Assembly (NCBI RefSeq): GCF_036067295.1 | Contig: NZ_CP107954.1 | Coordinates: forward strand, 2,294,001-2,358,000 | Length of the DNA stretch: 64,000 nucleotides | Source of the DNA: Kribbella sp. NBC_00382 | GTDB lineage: Bacteria > Actinomycetota > Actinomycetes > Propionibacteriales > Kribbellaceae | Direction: 5' to 3' | Part shown: positions 33,824-43,464 of the stretch, piece after piece | How positions within the stretch are numbered: position 1 is the first letter of the stretch | Layout of the letters: every line of letters begins with the position of its first letter | Translations under genes and position numbers: made by a program | The notes under the pieces: generated by a model | What the model was told of the DNA's origin: nothing | What the model saw: only the letters and a program-made list of their open reading frames with translations | Database searches by the model: none

Positions 33824-36052
33824 TCAGGAGACGTTGTTGCGCATCGCGATCTCGCGCGACGCCTCCAGGTAGGACAGCGCACCGGCCGAGGCCGGGTCGT
33901 ACGCGAGCACGGTTTGTCCGTGGCTCGGCGCCTCGGAGATACGGACCGAGCGCGGCACCGCAGTCCGGAGTACCGAGTCTTGGAAGTGGTTGCGGACTTC
34001 GGTCGCCACCTCGCCGGCCAGCTTGGTGCGGGCGTCGTACATGGTGAGGAGAATTGTCGACACATCGAGAGTTGGATTCAGGTGCGACTTCACCATGTCG
34101 ATGTGACGCAGCAACTGCGACAGACCTTCCAGTGCGTAGTACTCGCTCTGGATCGGGACGAGTACCTCGCGGGCCGCGGTCAGCGCGTTCACGGTCAACA
34201 GACCGAGCGACGGCGGGCAGTCGATGAAGACGTAGTCGTACCTCTCACCCGCAGCCTCGGTCTCGGCCAGGTGCTGGTCGAGCGCCTTCTTGAGCCGGCT
34301 CTCCCGGGCCACAATGCTGACCAGCTCGATCTCCGCACCGGCCAGGTCGATCGTGGCCGGCACGACCACGATGCCGGGGTGCTCGGCGCAAGGTGCGAGT
34401 AGCTTGCTCAGCGGCTCTCCCTCGATGACCGCCTCGTAGACACCGGGGGTGCCCTCCGAGTGCTCGATCCCGAGCGCCGTCGAGGCGTTGCCCTGGGGGT
34501 CGAGGTCGATCACCAGGATGCGTGCGCCGTACAGCGCGAGGCCGGCGGCGACGTTGACGGTAGTTGTGGTCTTGCCGACGCCACCCTTTTGGTTGGCGAC
34601 CACGAAGACCCGGGTCTCTGCGGGCAGCGGGAACTCGCGGCCCATCGTGCGTCCTTCATTCACCAGCAGGGTCCGTTCGGTGGCGGCGGCGATCGGAGTT
34701 TCGAGAAGTCGTCGCTGAAGCTCGTCCGAGGTGGCCCGCGCGGCGATCTGTGCGGCAGTCATAGCGCCCATTCCGATAGGTGCGGTACTTGGCCCGAAGA
34801 GGATGTCGGTGGGGGTCGGAGCGGCTTTGCCCCCAGGTTTATCCACAGCCCTCTGTGGATGAGTTCCCGCGTAAGTAGGCGTGTCCAGGGGGTAGTCATC
34901 CACAGGCCGGGGAGATTCGGGGAACTCTTCGTCGGCCTTCTCGGCGGCGGCCGATTCGGGCGAAACGGCCTCTCCGGTTTCACGTGAAACGGCTTCTGAC
35001 GGCGTCGCGTCCGGCTCGTCACCGAGACCGATCGAAGCGGCCGCCTGAAGCGCGGACTGCCCTTCGGAGGTCCCGTCAAAGTCTCGCTCGCCGGACCCGT
35101 CCAACTCAACCTGGTCCGCGGAATCGATAGACGACTCCGGCCGAACAGGCGGAGTAAACACCGGCGCAGCAACAAACCCATTCGCCGGAGCCGCGGTCAC
35201 CGCAGGCGGCGTGTCGGTGGCAGGCGATGCGTCCGTCGCAGGCGATGCATCGGTTGCAGACGAAGCATCGGTTGCAGGTGATGGCGCGCTGCCGCTTCCG
35301 TCAGAGTCCGCCATAGGGGCGCCCTTTACGTCGACGACAGGAGCGGCGGGTGTCCTGGGGTCGCTCGGCGCGATGGTGGCGCCGAGCGGATGGGCTGTAG
35401 ATGACGCAGGGGTGTTCTGAGCAACTGTCGGGTCCACCGATGCGGAGGTAGGTGTTGCGGGGTCGCTCGGCGCGAGTGCGGCGTCGGGCGCAGCCAACTC
35501 AGCTGAGGCATGGGCGCTCTCCACGCCTGCCGGGTCCACAGATGCGGTGGAGACAGCTGCAGGGTCCCGCTCGATGGCTGCCGTGTCAGCTGCAGGCGCG
35601 TCGGGTGCCGCGGAGTGGCTTGGCGTGAAGGGGGCGTTGGAGGATGCCGGCGCAGGTGAGGCTGGGGCGTTCTCCATGACTGCCGCGTACCCGGGGGGAC
35701 GAGCTCCTGCGTGCGCGGAGGCAGAGGATGTCGCGGGCTCGCTCGGCGCTCCCACGGGCAGGCTCGTCGCGGGCGCAGACTCGCTTGGCGGTCCCGCGGG
35801 ATCGCTTGGCGCGGGCGCAGAGTCGCTCGGTTCTACTGGAGTGTCTGCAGGAGCTGGGCTCGGAGCCGGCGAGTCGCTTGGGGCAGTGGAGCTTGGTGTT
35901 GGGGCTGAGTTCGTGGGCGTGGTGTCCGGGTCCGGCGGGACTTGGCGAATGCTGGTGGGGTGGTCGGCCGGCCAGCCGATTCCTTGTGACACCTGAGGTT
36001 CACCGGTGCTTTTCTCAGGCCATCCGAGGGCACGACTCACGAACCCGATCAC
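33824..36052 (-). CDS. parA: Chromosome partitioning ATPase ParA with a long disordered N-terminal extension
   Basis: 742 residues, against about 260-330 usual for ParA/Soj. The ParA core fills the last ~260 residues: deviant Walker [21 protein letters not shown] (about residue 485-505), [43 protein letters not shown]. The first ~430 residues are Ala/Pro/Ser/Thr/Asp-rich with short repeats ([11 protein letters not shown]) and no fold. The GTG start overlaps the rsmG stop (GTGA), and the whole frame is open, so the extension is probably translated; MGAMTAAQ (about residue 428) is the alternative start for a normal-size protein. ParA drives origin segregation with ParB. Confidence 0.92.
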   Translation of the reverse strand: MIGFVSRALGWPEKSTGEPQVSQGIGWPADHPTSIRQVPPDPDTTPTNSAPTPSSTAPSDSPAPSPAPADTPVEPSDSAPAPSDPAGPPSESAPATSLPVGAPSEPATSSASAHAGARPPGYAAVMENAPASPAPASSNAPFTPSHSAAPDAPAADTAAIERDPAAVSTASVDPAGVESAHASAELAAPDAALAPSDPATPTSASVDPTVAQNTPASSTAHPLGATIAPSDPRTPAAPVVDVKGAPMADSDGSGSAPSPATDASSATDASPATDASPATDTPPAVTAAPANGFVAAPVFTPPVRPESSIDSADQVELDGSGERDFDGTSEGQSALQAAASIGLGDEPDATPSEAVSRETGEAVSPESAAAEKADEEFPESPRPVDDYPLDTPTYAGTHPQRAVDKPGGKAAPTPTDILFGPSTAPIGMGAMTAAQIAARATSDELQRRLLETPIAAATERTLLVNEGRTMGREFPLPAETRVFVVANQKGGVGKTTTTVNVAAGLALYGARILVIDLDPQGNASTALGIEHSEGTPGVYEAVIEGEPLSKLLAPCAEHPGIVVVPATIDLAGAEIELVSIVARESRLKKALDQHLAETEAAGERYDYVFIDCPPSLGLLTVNALTAAREVLVPIQSEYYALEGLSQLLRHIDMVKSHLNPTLDVSTILLTMYDARTKLAGEVATEVRNHFQDSVLRTAVPRSVRISEAPSHGQTVLAYDPASAGALSYLEASREIAMRNNVS
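34839..34904. promoter_or_regulatory. Three DnaA-box sequences inside the parA extension
   Basis: TTATCCACA (34839-34847, perfect), TGTGGATGA (34854-34862, complement TCATCCACA) and TCATCCACA (34896-34904). They lie in the linker part of parA just before the ATPase domain. Confidence 0.6.
34977..34990. promoter_or_regulatory. parS site inside the parA coding sequence (perfect)
   Basis: GTTTCACGTGAAAC, read in parA as VSRET within the disordered extension. Confidence 0.9.
35220..35273 (-). repeat. 18-bp tandem repeat x3 in parA
   Basis: Units starting GCAGGCGATGC at 35220, 35238 and 35256; they encode the ATDASP-type protein repeats. Confidence 0.8.
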
Positions 36053-36759
36053 CTCCCGCGTCTCCGGTGCTGGGATCCCCGCGCAGCACGTCCGGCCACA
36101 ATACTCACGACTGTCGTCGGCTGGGCCAGTTCATCGACACCGAGTTGGTGTACGTGCCATTCCTCGGCACCCAGGGCCTCGAGTTCGGCTTCGGAAGCGG
36201 CGAGTTCCTCCTCCGCGGAGGCCCCCTTCATCGCCAGCATCAGCCCGCCCTCGGCCGTCAGCGGCAGGCACCAGCCGGCCAGCTTGCCGAGTGGAGCGAC
36301 CGCCCGCGATGCCACCACGTCGTACGGCGCCTGGCCGCGAGCGGCGCCAGCAGCACCGGAGCGGGTACCAGGGATGAGGTCTTCAGCACGAGCGCGGACG
36401 ACCACGGCGTTGGTGCAGCCGAGCAGGTCCACCGCCTCTTCCAGGAAAGTGGTGCGCCGGAGCAGCGGCTCGACGAGCGACACCTGGAGATCGGGGCGTA
36501 CGAGGGCGAGCACGATGCCCGGCAGGCCTGCGCCGGTGCCGATGTCGGCGACGGTGGACTCCTCCGGGATCAAGCGCTCCAGCACCGCACAGTTCAGCAG
36601 GTGCCGATCCCACAGCTTCGGCACCTCGCGCGGACCGATCAGTCCGCGCAGGGTTCCTTCGGTCGCCAGTAGGTCGGCGTACGCCGACAACCGCTCCGCC
36701 GCTCGTGGGTACAGCTTCTCCACGAGCGGCGGTGTTTCACGTGAAACGTCGTCCGTCAC
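36049..36759 (-). CDS. rsmG: 16S rRNA (guanine527-N7)-methyltransferase RsmG (GidB)
   Basis: 236 residues. SAM motif I is ADIGTGAGLPGIVLALVRPD, with VSLVEPLLRRTTFLEEAV, VVRARAEDL and YDVVASRAVAPLGKLAGW, the RsmG signature. It methylates G527 of 16S rRNA; loss gives low-level streptomycin resistance. Codons 4-9 carry a perfect parS (36734-36747), read as VSRET. The stop overlaps the parA GTG. Confidence 0.95.
   Translation of the reverse strand: MTDDVSRETPPLVEKLYPRAAERLSAYADLLATEGTLRGLIGPREVPKLWDRHLLNCAVLERLIPEESTVADIGTGAGLPGIVLALVRPDLQVSLVEPLLRRTTFLEEAVDLLGCTNAVVVRARAEDLIPGTRSGAAGAARGQAPYDVVASRAVAPLGKLAGWCLPLTAEGGLMLAMKGASAEEELAASEAELEALGAEEWHVHQLGVDELAQPTTVVSIVAGRAARGSQHRRRGR
36734..36747. 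promoter_or_regulatory. parS site in the first codons of rsmG (perfect)
   Basis: GTTTCACGTGAAAC, 12 bases after the rsmG start, encoding VSRET. ParB bound here would sit at the translation start region and could affect the rsmG-parA transcript. Confidence 0.9.
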
Positions 36760-36775
36760 GAGCAGGACACGGCGA

Positions 36776-37300
36776 TCACGCGGGCTGGACGACGACCCGG
36801 CGACGCGGCTCCTCGCCCTCGGACTCGCTGGTCAGCCCGGCGGCCGCGACGACGTCGTGTACGACCTTGCGCTCGAACGGCGTCATCGGGGCGAGCTTGA
36901 CCGCCTCACCCGAGGCCTTCACCTCGTCGACCGCCTTGCGTCCGACCTCTTCCAGCTCGGTCTTCCGGTTGGCGCGGTAGTTCGAGACGTCCAGCATCAA
37001 CCGCGACCGCTCACCGGTCTCCCGGTAGACGGCCAGCCGGGTGAGCTCCTGGAGCGCCTCCAGCACCTTGCCGTTCTCACCGACCAGGTTGCTCAGGTCG
37101 GCGCCGACGATCGAGACCGCCGCCCGGTCCCCGTCGATGTCCATGTCGATGTCGCCATCGAGATCGGCGATGTCCAGCAGCTCTTCCAGATAGTCGGCCG
37201 CGATGTCGCTCTCGGCCTCCAGTGCCTTCAGACGGTCGCCCGCCTGGCCTGCCGGTGCGGACTTCTCCGCAGCCTCGGTGTTCTGCATGCCGTCGCTCAC
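36776..37300 (-). CDS. jag: Jag/KhpB-type R3H RNA-binding protein
   Basis: 174 residues from GTG 37300, chosen for AAGGAG 5 bases before it; a longer frame starts at 37333. A KH domain (SIVGADLSNLVGENGKVLEA) and an R3H domain (APMTPFERKVVHDVVAAAGL) follow an acidic N-terminal segment. Jag/KhpB proteins bind RNA and affect cell elongation and division. It lies downstream of yidC as in most Gram-positive bacteria. Confidence 0.93.
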   Translation of the reverse strand: MSDGMQNTEAAEKSAPAGQAGDRLKALEAESDIAADYLEELLDIADLDGDIDMDIDGDRAAVSIVGADLSNLVGENGKVLEALQELTRLAVYRETGERSRLMLDVSNYRANRKTELEEVGRKAVDEVKASGEAVKLAPMTPFERKVVHDVVAAAGLTSESEGEEPRRRVVVQPA

Positions 37301-37401
37301 GGCCACTCCTTCACGTTTCGAGATCCGCCCCACGGGGACCCAGGTCGTACACAGCAGAGAAAACGGGATGCCGGGTCAGCCGGCCGTCCGGACGCCAGTC
37401 G

Positions 37402-38619
37402 TCAGGAGCGGCCGGAAGAGCCACCGCCGGGCTTCTTCTGCGCGGCCTTCTTCTGGGCGGCCTGGCGAGCGGCGCGAGACTTCGCAGCCGGCTGGCGCTT
37501 GGCCCCCGAGGTCTGTCCGGAGGTCTGCTTGGCCGCGGCCTTCTTGACCGGCTGCAGGCCGTTGCTCGACGCCTTCGGGGTGTCCTGCACCTTGGGCGTG
37601 TCCTGTACCGCGGACTCGCCGGCCGCCGGGGCGACCGTCTTCCGGGTGCTCCGGGACTGACGCTTCGGCTGCTGCCGGTTGGCCGGACGGCGATCGGTCG
37701 CGACCGCGCCCTCCTCGGCGCCGCCCAAGCCCTCATCGGCCGGTCGGCCCGCACGCAGGTTGTGCTCGCGCTTGCGGGCCTCCATCGCGTCGAAGGCCGG
37801 CGTACCGGGGGCCGGGTTGCGGCGGATCACGTAGAACTGCTGGCCCATCGTCCACACGTTCGAGACGAACCAGTAGATGAGCACACCGATCGGGAAGTTG
37901 AAGCCACCGATCAGGAAGAACACCGGGAAGACGTAGAGCATGATCTTCTGCATCTGCGCCGCCTGGCCCTCGAGGGCCTCCTTCGGCATGTTCTTGCGCA
38001 TCAGCTGCAGCTGCGTGGTGAACATCGTCGCGGTCATCAGGATGATCAGCACGATGGCGACCACCTTGACGTTACCGGCGCCGTCGCCGTTCGCCTTCAG
38101 GAAGGTCTGCGAGATCTCCGCGCCGAAGATCTTCGCGTGCTGCAGCGAGTTGACGTGGTCCTTCATGATCTCGCTGTGCCACTGGCCCTTGGCCGCGTAG
38201 TCGAGCACCCGGAACAACGCCAGGAAGATCGGCGACTGCAGCAGCAGCGGCAGGCACGAGGAGAACGGGTTGGTGCCCGTGTCCTTGTACAGCTTCATCA
38301 TTTCCTGACCGAGCTTCTCCCGGTCATGGCCGTACTTCTTCTGCAGCTCCTTCATCTTCGGCTGCAGCAGCTGCATGTTCCGGCTGGAGCGGATCTGCCG
38401 CACGAACAGCGGGATCAGCAACGTCCGGATGATGATGGTCAGTCCGGCGATGGACAGCGCCCAGGCCCAGCCGCTGTCCGGATCGAACACCTGTGACAGC
38501 AGCCAGTGCCATCCCACCAGCAGCGCCGACACCGCCCAGTACAGCGGTGTCATCACGGCGTTGAAAATGTCTACGATCCCGTCCCACAACGCGAGTTCGG
38601 GGATGGCCAGAAGAGTCAC
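37402..38619 (-). CDS. yidC: Membrane protein insertase YidC (Oxa1 family)
   Basis: 405 residues. Hydrophobic segments at the N-terminus (IFNAVMTPLYWAVSALLVGW), then the cytoplasmic hairpin LFVRQIRSSRNMQLLQPKMK with the conserved Arg in TM2, PFSSCLPLLLQSPIFLALFR, and FFLIGGFNFPIGVLIYWFVS. The last ~125 residues are a Lys/Arg/Gln-rich cytoplasmic tail (KKAAAKQTSG, AARQAAQKKAAQKK), as in ribosome-binding YidC tails. Inserts membrane proteins alone or with SecYEG. The GTG start follows the yidD stop directly (TGAGTG). Confidence 0.96.
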   Translation of the reverse strand: MTLLAIPELALWDGIVDIFNAVMTPLYWAVSALLVGWHWLLSQVFDPDSGWAWALSIAGLTIIIRTLLIPLFVRQIRSSRNMQLLQPKMKELQKKYGHDREKLGQEMMKLYKDTGTNPFSSCLPLLLQSPIFLALFRVLDYAAKGQWHSEIMKDHVNSLQHAKIFGAEISQTFLKANGDGAGNVKVVAIVLIILMTATMFTTQLQLMRKNMPKEALEGQAAQMQKIMLYVFPVFFLIGGFNFPIGVLIYWFVSNVWTMGQQFYVIRRNPAPGTPAFDAMEARKREHNLRAGRPADEGLGGAEEGAVATDRRPANRQQPKRQSRSTRKTVAPAAGESAVQDTPKVQDTPKASSNGLQPVKKAAAKQTSGQTSGAKRQPAAKSRAARQAAQKKAAQKKPGGGSSGRS

Positions 38620-38931
38620 TCAAGCACCTCGCTGCACAGGCCCACCGTCGGTAGACGGCTCGGGCTGGTTGGCGGAGACGGCATCTCCGCGCTGGTCGAC
38701 ATCTGTGGGTGGAACGGGGTCGTAGCCTCCGGGGTTCCACGGGTGGCAGCGGGCGAGTCTCCTCGCCGCCAGCCAGCTACCGCGCACCGCACCGTGGCGT
38801 TCGACCGCTTCCAGGGCGTAAGCAGAACAACTGGGATAGAACCGGCACACCTGCCCGTACATCGGGCTGACGAACTTCCGGTACAACTTCAGAAAACCGA
38901 TGATCCCGTACTTGACGGGCGCGATCTTCAT
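38620..38931 (-). CDS. yidD: Membrane protein insertion efficiency factor YidD
   Basis: 103 residues with the YidD signature [20 protein letters not shown] and [17 protein letters not shown] after an amphipathic N-terminal helix ([14 protein letters not shown]). Assists YidC. Overlaps rnpA by ATGA; the ~25-residue acidic C-terminal tail is longer than in E. coli. Confidence 0.95.
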   Translation of the reverse strand: MKIAPVKYGIIGFLKLYRKFVSPMYGQVCRFYPSCSAYALEAVERHGAVRGSWLAARRLARCHPWNPGGYDPVPPTDVDQRGDAVSANQPEPSTDGGPVQRGA

Positions 38932-39269
38932 CGCAGGACCCGGGACAGCGCGGCCTGCACGTCGGCCACCAGCTCCTCGAACGACGAAGAGCCCGACGGC
39001 GGCAGGGCCCGGACAACAGTCAGGCTGCCGGCCGGCAGGCCGGGGAGCTGCGCCGCCATCACGGCACGCAGGCGGCGGTGGACGCGGTTCCGCAGAACCG
39101 CATTGCCCACCGCCTTGTTCACCACGAATCCGACACGAGCAGGCTCGGCCGTCGGACCGGGCCCTGGCAACAAATGGACCACCACGGCGCGCCGACCCGC
39201 GCGGCGTCCGGTCCGGACGGCGCGACGGAAGTCGTCGGACCGGCGCAGCCGATTCGACGCGGGTAACAC
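38928..39269 (-). CDS. rnpA: Ribonuclease P protein component
   Basis: 113 residues, basic: [40 protein letters not shown] (the RnpA motif ending RNRVHRRLR). Assists the RNase P RNA in tRNA 5' maturation. GTG start, 30 bp after rpmH. Confidence 0.95.
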   Translation of the reverse strand: MLPASNRLRRSDDFRRAVRTGRRAGRRAVVVHLLPGPGPTAEPARVGFVVNKAVGNAVLRNRVHRRLRAVMAAQLPGLPAGSLTVVRALPPSGSSSFEELVADVQAALSRVLR

Positions 39270-39299
39270 GAGGTGGTCACCGTCGCCAGCTCAACGGCG

Positions 39300-39437
39300 T
39301 CAGGCCGCGAGGCGCTGGCGACCCTTCGCACGACGGGTTGCGAGGATGGCGCGACCCGCACGGGTGCGCATCCGAAGACGGAAGCCGTGCTTCTTGTGCC
39401 GGCGCCGGTTGTTCGGCTGGAAGGTCCGCTTGCTCAC
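39300..39437 (-). CDS. rpmH: 50S ribosomal protein L34
   Basis: 45 residues: [20 protein letters not shown], then [20 protein letters not shown] and QRLAA. This is the standard L34 sequence and length. GTG start with GGAG about 10 bases upstream. Head of the rpmH-rnpA-yidD-yidC-jag-rsmG-parA minus-strand series. Confidence 0.97.
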   Translation of the reverse strand: MSKRTFQPNNRRRHKKHGFRLRMRTRAGRAILATRRAKGRQRLAA

Positions 39438-40078
39438 TGGAATGACTCCGGTTACTCGAGATCACATTTGTCGACAAATCCACTGATAGATCTGTCCCTG
39501 GTGCAGGTCCTGCCCATCGCCTCGAGAAACCTTCAATGGAACAAGGTCACGCGGGGAGCGCAGCACGAAACGGCCGGCTCAACACCGACTGATCCACGGT
39601 ACGTGGCGCCCTGTGGACAGGTCAAACCAGCCATCCCCATAGTTTTCCACAGGCCTGTGGACGAAACAGCCCGTCAGAGGCCGGTCACAGCCAGGTCACC
39701 AGTACTACTGACCGCGACAACCCGCCCGTACTCCGAACACGACTACGCTCCGGCGTCTACCCGACACGCCGCAGGTTGCCCCCAATTTACGTCCCATAGC
39801 CTGTGGATGACGGCTTGAAGCGGTGTGGGCGGACTTGTTAGCGTCAGCCCCTCACACCAGAGGTCCCACACCCCGACACCGGTAACCAACTGGCTCCACG
39901 CTTCGTTCACAACTGTGGACAACGATGTGGACAATGAGGAAAACCGGCTGAGGAGAAAGCAACTGCTACGTGCGGCCGACCGGCGGCACGGGTGGGGTGC
40001 CGGGTCGAATGGTCGCGTGGCACCGGGGACCAGCCCGGGAGCGTCGGCCACCGCAGCGAAGGATTCGGGGAGCAACGC
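39438..40078. promoter_or_regulatory. rpmH-dnaA divergent region with DnaA boxes
   Basis: 641 bp. It holds a 14-bp palindrome ATTTGTCGACAAAT (39466-39479) near the rpmH promoter, and DnaA-box-like sites TGTGGACAG (39612), TTTTCCACA (39643), TGTGGACGA (39656), TGTGGATGA (39802) and the perfect pair TGTGGACAA at 39914-39922 and 39926-39934 (complement TTGTCCACA). The twin sites, ~150 bp before dnaA, suit DnaA autoregulation. No gene seen. Confidence 0.75.
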
Positions 40079-41773
40079 GTGGTCGAGGACCAGTCCGCCA
40101 GTGCGGAAAGCAAGGCGGAAGTGAATGATCTGGACGTTGCCTGGACCAGGGTCCTCGCCGGACTGCCACCCAACCAGCGCGCCTGGCTGACGAATTCGCG
40201 GCCGGTGACGCTGCACGAGAGCACCGCGATCGTCGCCGTACCGGACGATTTCACCCGGGGTCAGTTGGAGACCCGGCTGCGGCCGGACCTGGAGCGCATC
40301 CTCACCGAGAGCTTCGGCCGCGACATCCGGATTGCCGTCACGGTCGACCCATCGCTCGATCCTGAGCTGCGCGAGCCGACGCCGGCGCCGCAACCCGTAG
40401 TACGGGAGCAGGCGCCGGTTTATCAGTCGCCGATCAACCAGCCGCCGAACCGGCCGCTGACCCAGCCGTTCGGTCAGCCCGTCGAGCAGCCGTACGAGCA
40501 GCCACAGCACCAGCCGATGCAGCAGCCAGTACAACAACCGGCGCAGCACCCGATGCACCAACCGCAGCACCAGCAGACTGAGCAGCTGACCCCGGCGCCT
40601 ACGCTGCAGGAGCCGACGCATCTTCAACAGCGGCCCGAGCCGATCCAGCAGATCCAGCCGCCGCCCCCGCCGCTTTCGGTGGCGCCGCCGCCGAACGGGG
40701 CGGCCCAGTTCCAGCCGCCGACCGACTCGCAAGGTGAGGCGCGGCTCAACCCGAAGTACACGTTCGAGACGTTCGTCATCGGTAGCTCGAACCGGTTCGC
40801 TCACGCCGCCGCTGTCGCCGTCGCCGAAGCGCCGGGCAAGGCGTACAACCCGCAGCTCATTTACGGGGACTCTGGGCTAGGAAAAACGCACCTTTTGCAC
40901 GCGATCGGGCACTACGTCCGCAGTCTCTACACCGGCGCCCGCGTCAGGTACGTCTCCAGCGAAGAGTTCACCAACGACTTCATCAACGCGATCCGCGACG
41001 ACAAGGCGGCCCAGTTCCAGCGCCGCTACCGCGACGTCGACGTGCTGCTGATCGACGACATCCAGTTCCTGGAAGGCAAGATCCAGACCCAGGAAGAGTT
41101 CTTCCACACCTTCAACACGCTGCACAACGCGAACAAGCAGATCGTGATCAGCTCCGACCGCGCGCCGAAGCGGCTCGAGGCGCTGGAGGACCGGCTGCGG
41201 AACAGGTTCGAGTGGGGCCTGATCACCGACATCCAGCCGCCCGACCTCGAGACCCGGATCGCGATCCTGCGGAAGAAGGCCGCGACCGAGCGGCTGACCG
41301 CGCCGCCCGAGGTGCTCGAGTTCATCGCGAGCAAGGTGCAGACCAACATCCGTGAGCTCGAGGGCGCGCTGATCCGGGTGACCGCGTTCGCCAGCCTCAA
41401 CCGGCAGCCGGTCGATCTGTCCCTGGCCGAGATCGTGCTGAAGGACCTGATCCCCGAAGGCAGCAAGCCCGAGGTGACCGCCAGCATGATCATGGGCCAG
41501 ACCGCCTCGTACTTCGGACTGTCGATCGACGACCTCTGCGGTTCGAGCCGCAGCCGGGTGCTCGTGACGGCACGGCAGATCGCGATGTACCTGTGCCGCG
41601 AACTGACCGACCTCTCCTTGCCGAAGATCGGCCAGCAGTTCGGCGGCCGCGACCACACCACCGTCATGCACGCCGAGCGGAAGATCCGCCAGCTGATGTC
41701 GGAACGGCGCAGCGTCTTCAACCAGGTGACCGAGTTGACCAACCGGATCAAGCACCAGGCCAAGCAGCAATGA
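40079..41773 (+). CDS. dnaA: Chromosomal replication initiator DnaA
   Basis: 564 residues from GTG 40079 (GGGGAGC about 6 bases before it); the frame opens at 39992, and GTG 40121 is a further candidate. Domain I ([20 protein letters not shown]), a Gln/Pro-rich domain II (~110 residues), AAA+ domain III with Walker [16 protein letters not shown] and Walker [14 protein letters not shown], and domain IV with DnaA signature [18 protein letters not shown]. It melts oriC and loads the helicase. Positioned between twin upstream DnaA boxes and oriC. Confidence 0.97.
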   Translation: MVEDQSASAESKAEVNDLDVAWTRVLAGLPPNQRAWLTNSRPVTLHESTAIVAVPDDFTRGQLETRLRPDLERILTESFGRDIRIAVTVDPSLDPELREPTPAPQPVVREQAPVYQSPINQPPNRPLTQPFGQPVEQPYEQPQHQPMQQPVQQPAQHPMHQPQHQQTEQLTPAPTLQEPTHLQQRPEPIQQIQPPPPPLSVAPPPNGAAQFQPPTDSQGEARLNPKYTFETFVIGSSNRFAHAAAVAVAEAPGKAYNPQLIYGDSGLGKTHLLHAIGHYVRSLYTGARVRYVSSEEFTNDFINAIRDDKAAQFQRRYRDVDVLLIDDIQFLEGKIQTQEEFFHTFNTLHNANKQIVISSDRAPKRLEALEDRLRNRFEWGLITDIQPPDLETRIAILRKKAATERLTAPPEVLEFIASKVQTNIRELEGALIRVTAFASLNRQPVDLSLAEIVLKDLIPEGSKPEVTASMIMGQTASYFGLSIDDLCGSSRSRVLVTARQIAMYLCRELTDLSLPKIGQQFGGRDHTTVMHAERKIRQLMSERRSVFNQVTELTNRIKHQAKQQ

Positions 41774-42284
41774 GGCGTCGTGTGACCGGGTCGGGATGCG
41801 TGTACGCCGAGCGCTACGACGCGGTCACACGAACCTCACAGGCTGGGGACAGTCCTGTGGATAACTGTGGGTATCTCGGTGGACACACTTCCGCAATCTG
41901 TGGATTGGCTGTGTGGAGAAAATCCTTCGTACCCAGCCGTCCAGAGGTTGCCCCCATTTCATCCACAGCTAGCCCACAGGGCAAAACAGGGTCTGACCTG
42001 CGAACTCGCGCCTTTTCCACAAGATCCACAGGTGCGAAGAACCCTATGGAATCCCTAATGAGGCTCCAGGGCAGAAAAGGGTCTGGCCGCCCTTCCTGGG
42101 GAAAACTCCGATTTCGCACCTGCCCGACGGCCCGCTGGACAGGCCTGTCAGGCTGTCCCCACGAGCACCGAGATGCTCGTGACGCGACCCGCCCGAACCG
42201 CCACGTCAAGCCCGGTTGGCGCACATCACATCTGTCCGTGGCAGGATCTGCCTGGCACACAGCCGAAACAGGAGGCACCCAGCG
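41774..42284. other. Probable chromosomal origin oriC (dnaA-dnaN intergenic region)
   Basis: 511 bp without a gene, in the usual actinobacterial origin position. DnaA boxes and near-boxes: TGTGGATAA (41856, perfect complement of TTATCCACA), TGTGGGTAT (41866), TGTGGATTG (41899), TGTGGAGAA (41912), TCATCCACA (41959), TAGCCCACA (41970), TTTTCCACA (42013), AGATCCACA (42022). Orientations are inverted, minus-type first then plus-type. A less GC-rich stretch lies at about 42010-42115. Confidence 0.88.
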
Positions 42285-43430
42285 GTGAAGTTTCGCGTCG
42301 AGCGTGACGTACTGGCCGAGTCGGTGGCCTGGGCCGCGCGCAGTTTGCCCAGTCGTCCCAGCGTCCCGATCCTTGCCGGACTGTTGGTCGAGGCCGAAGA
42401 AGGCCAGATCACTCTGTCCGGCTTCGACTACGAGACGTCCGTCCGCGTGACCGTCCCGGCTCAGGTGGCCGATACCGGCAAGTGCCTGATCTCCGGCCGG
42501 CTGGTCGCCGACATCTCGAAGAGTCTCCCGAATCAGCCCGTGGACATCTCGGTGGACGGTGCGAAGGCGCAAGTCACCTGCGGCACCTCGAGATTCACGC
42601 TCCAAACGCTTCCTACAGAGGAATATCCGGCTCTGCCCGATCTTCCGGCCGCCAGCGGCACCGTCCGGAGCGACGTTTTCGCTCAGGCTGTCGCTCAGGT
42701 CGTCACCGCGGCCGGTCGCGAAGACACGTTGCCGGTGCTCACCGGCGTACGGGTCGAGATCGAGGGATCCACGATCTCGTTGCTGGCCACCGACCGGTAC
42801 CGGTTGGCGATCCGCGAGCTCGAATGGAACCCGCAAAGCCCAGATGCCTCTGCTGCAGCCCTTATCCCGGCCCGCGTCCTCTCGGAAACCGCGAAGGCGA
42901 TGACCGGGACCGACATCATCGTCTCCCTGGCAGCTCCTGGCAGCGGTGAGGGCATCGTCGGATTCGAAGGCGAGGTCTCCGGCGGCAACCGGCGTGCGAC
43001 CACCCGGTTGCTCGACGGCGAGTTCCCGAAGGTCCGCGGCATCATCCCGACCGACGCGGCGATCGCGACCCGGGTACGGATCGACACCGCGACCCTGGTC
43101 GAGGCGGTCAAGCGGGTCGCCCTGGTGGCCGAGCGCAATGCCCCGGTCCGGCTGACGTTCTCCGACGACACCGTGACGCTGGACGCCGGCAGCGGCGACG
43201 AAGCGCAGGCGTCGGAGTCGATCGAGGCTCGGGTAGTTGGCGAGCCGGTTACCGTGGGATTCAACCCGACGTACCTGCTCGACGGTCTGAACGCGATCGG
43301 CACCCCGGTCGCGCACCTGGCCTTCACGCAGGCGACGAAGCCGGCCGAACTGACCGGCGTGAAGGATTTCGACGGCGACCCGATCAGCGAGTTCCGGTAC
43401 GTGCTGATGCCGGTCCGCCTGAACAGCTGA
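42285..43430 (+). CDS. dnaN: DNA polymerase III beta sliding clamp
   Basis: 381 residues from GTG 42285 (AGGAGG 9 bases upstream); the frame is open back to 42216. MKFRVERDVLAESVAWAARS and LPSRPSVPILAGLLVEAEEG start the first clamp domain, and the C-terminus EFRYVLMPVRLNS is typical for DnaN. Ring-shaped processivity factor. Confidence 0.97.
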   Translation: MKFRVERDVLAESVAWAARSLPSRPSVPILAGLLVEAEEGQITLSGFDYETSVRVTVPAQVADTGKCLISGRLVADISKSLPNQPVDISVDGAKAQVTCGTSRFTLQTLPTEEYPALPDLPAASGTVRSDVFAQAVAQVVTAAGREDTLPVLTGVRVEIEGSTISLLATDRYRLAIRELEWNPQSPDASAAALIPARVLSETAKAMTGTDIIVSLAAPGSGEGIVGFEGEVSGGNRRATTRLLDGEFPKVRGIIPTDAAIATRVRIDTATLVEAVKRVALVAERNAPVRLTFSDDTVTLDAGSGDEAQASESIEARVVGEPVTVGFNPTYLLDGLNAIGTPVAHLAFTQATKPAELTGVKDFDGDPISEFRYVLMPVRLNS

Positions 43431-43464
43431 TCAGCGAAACGCCAACAGAACAAGGGGATTCACG

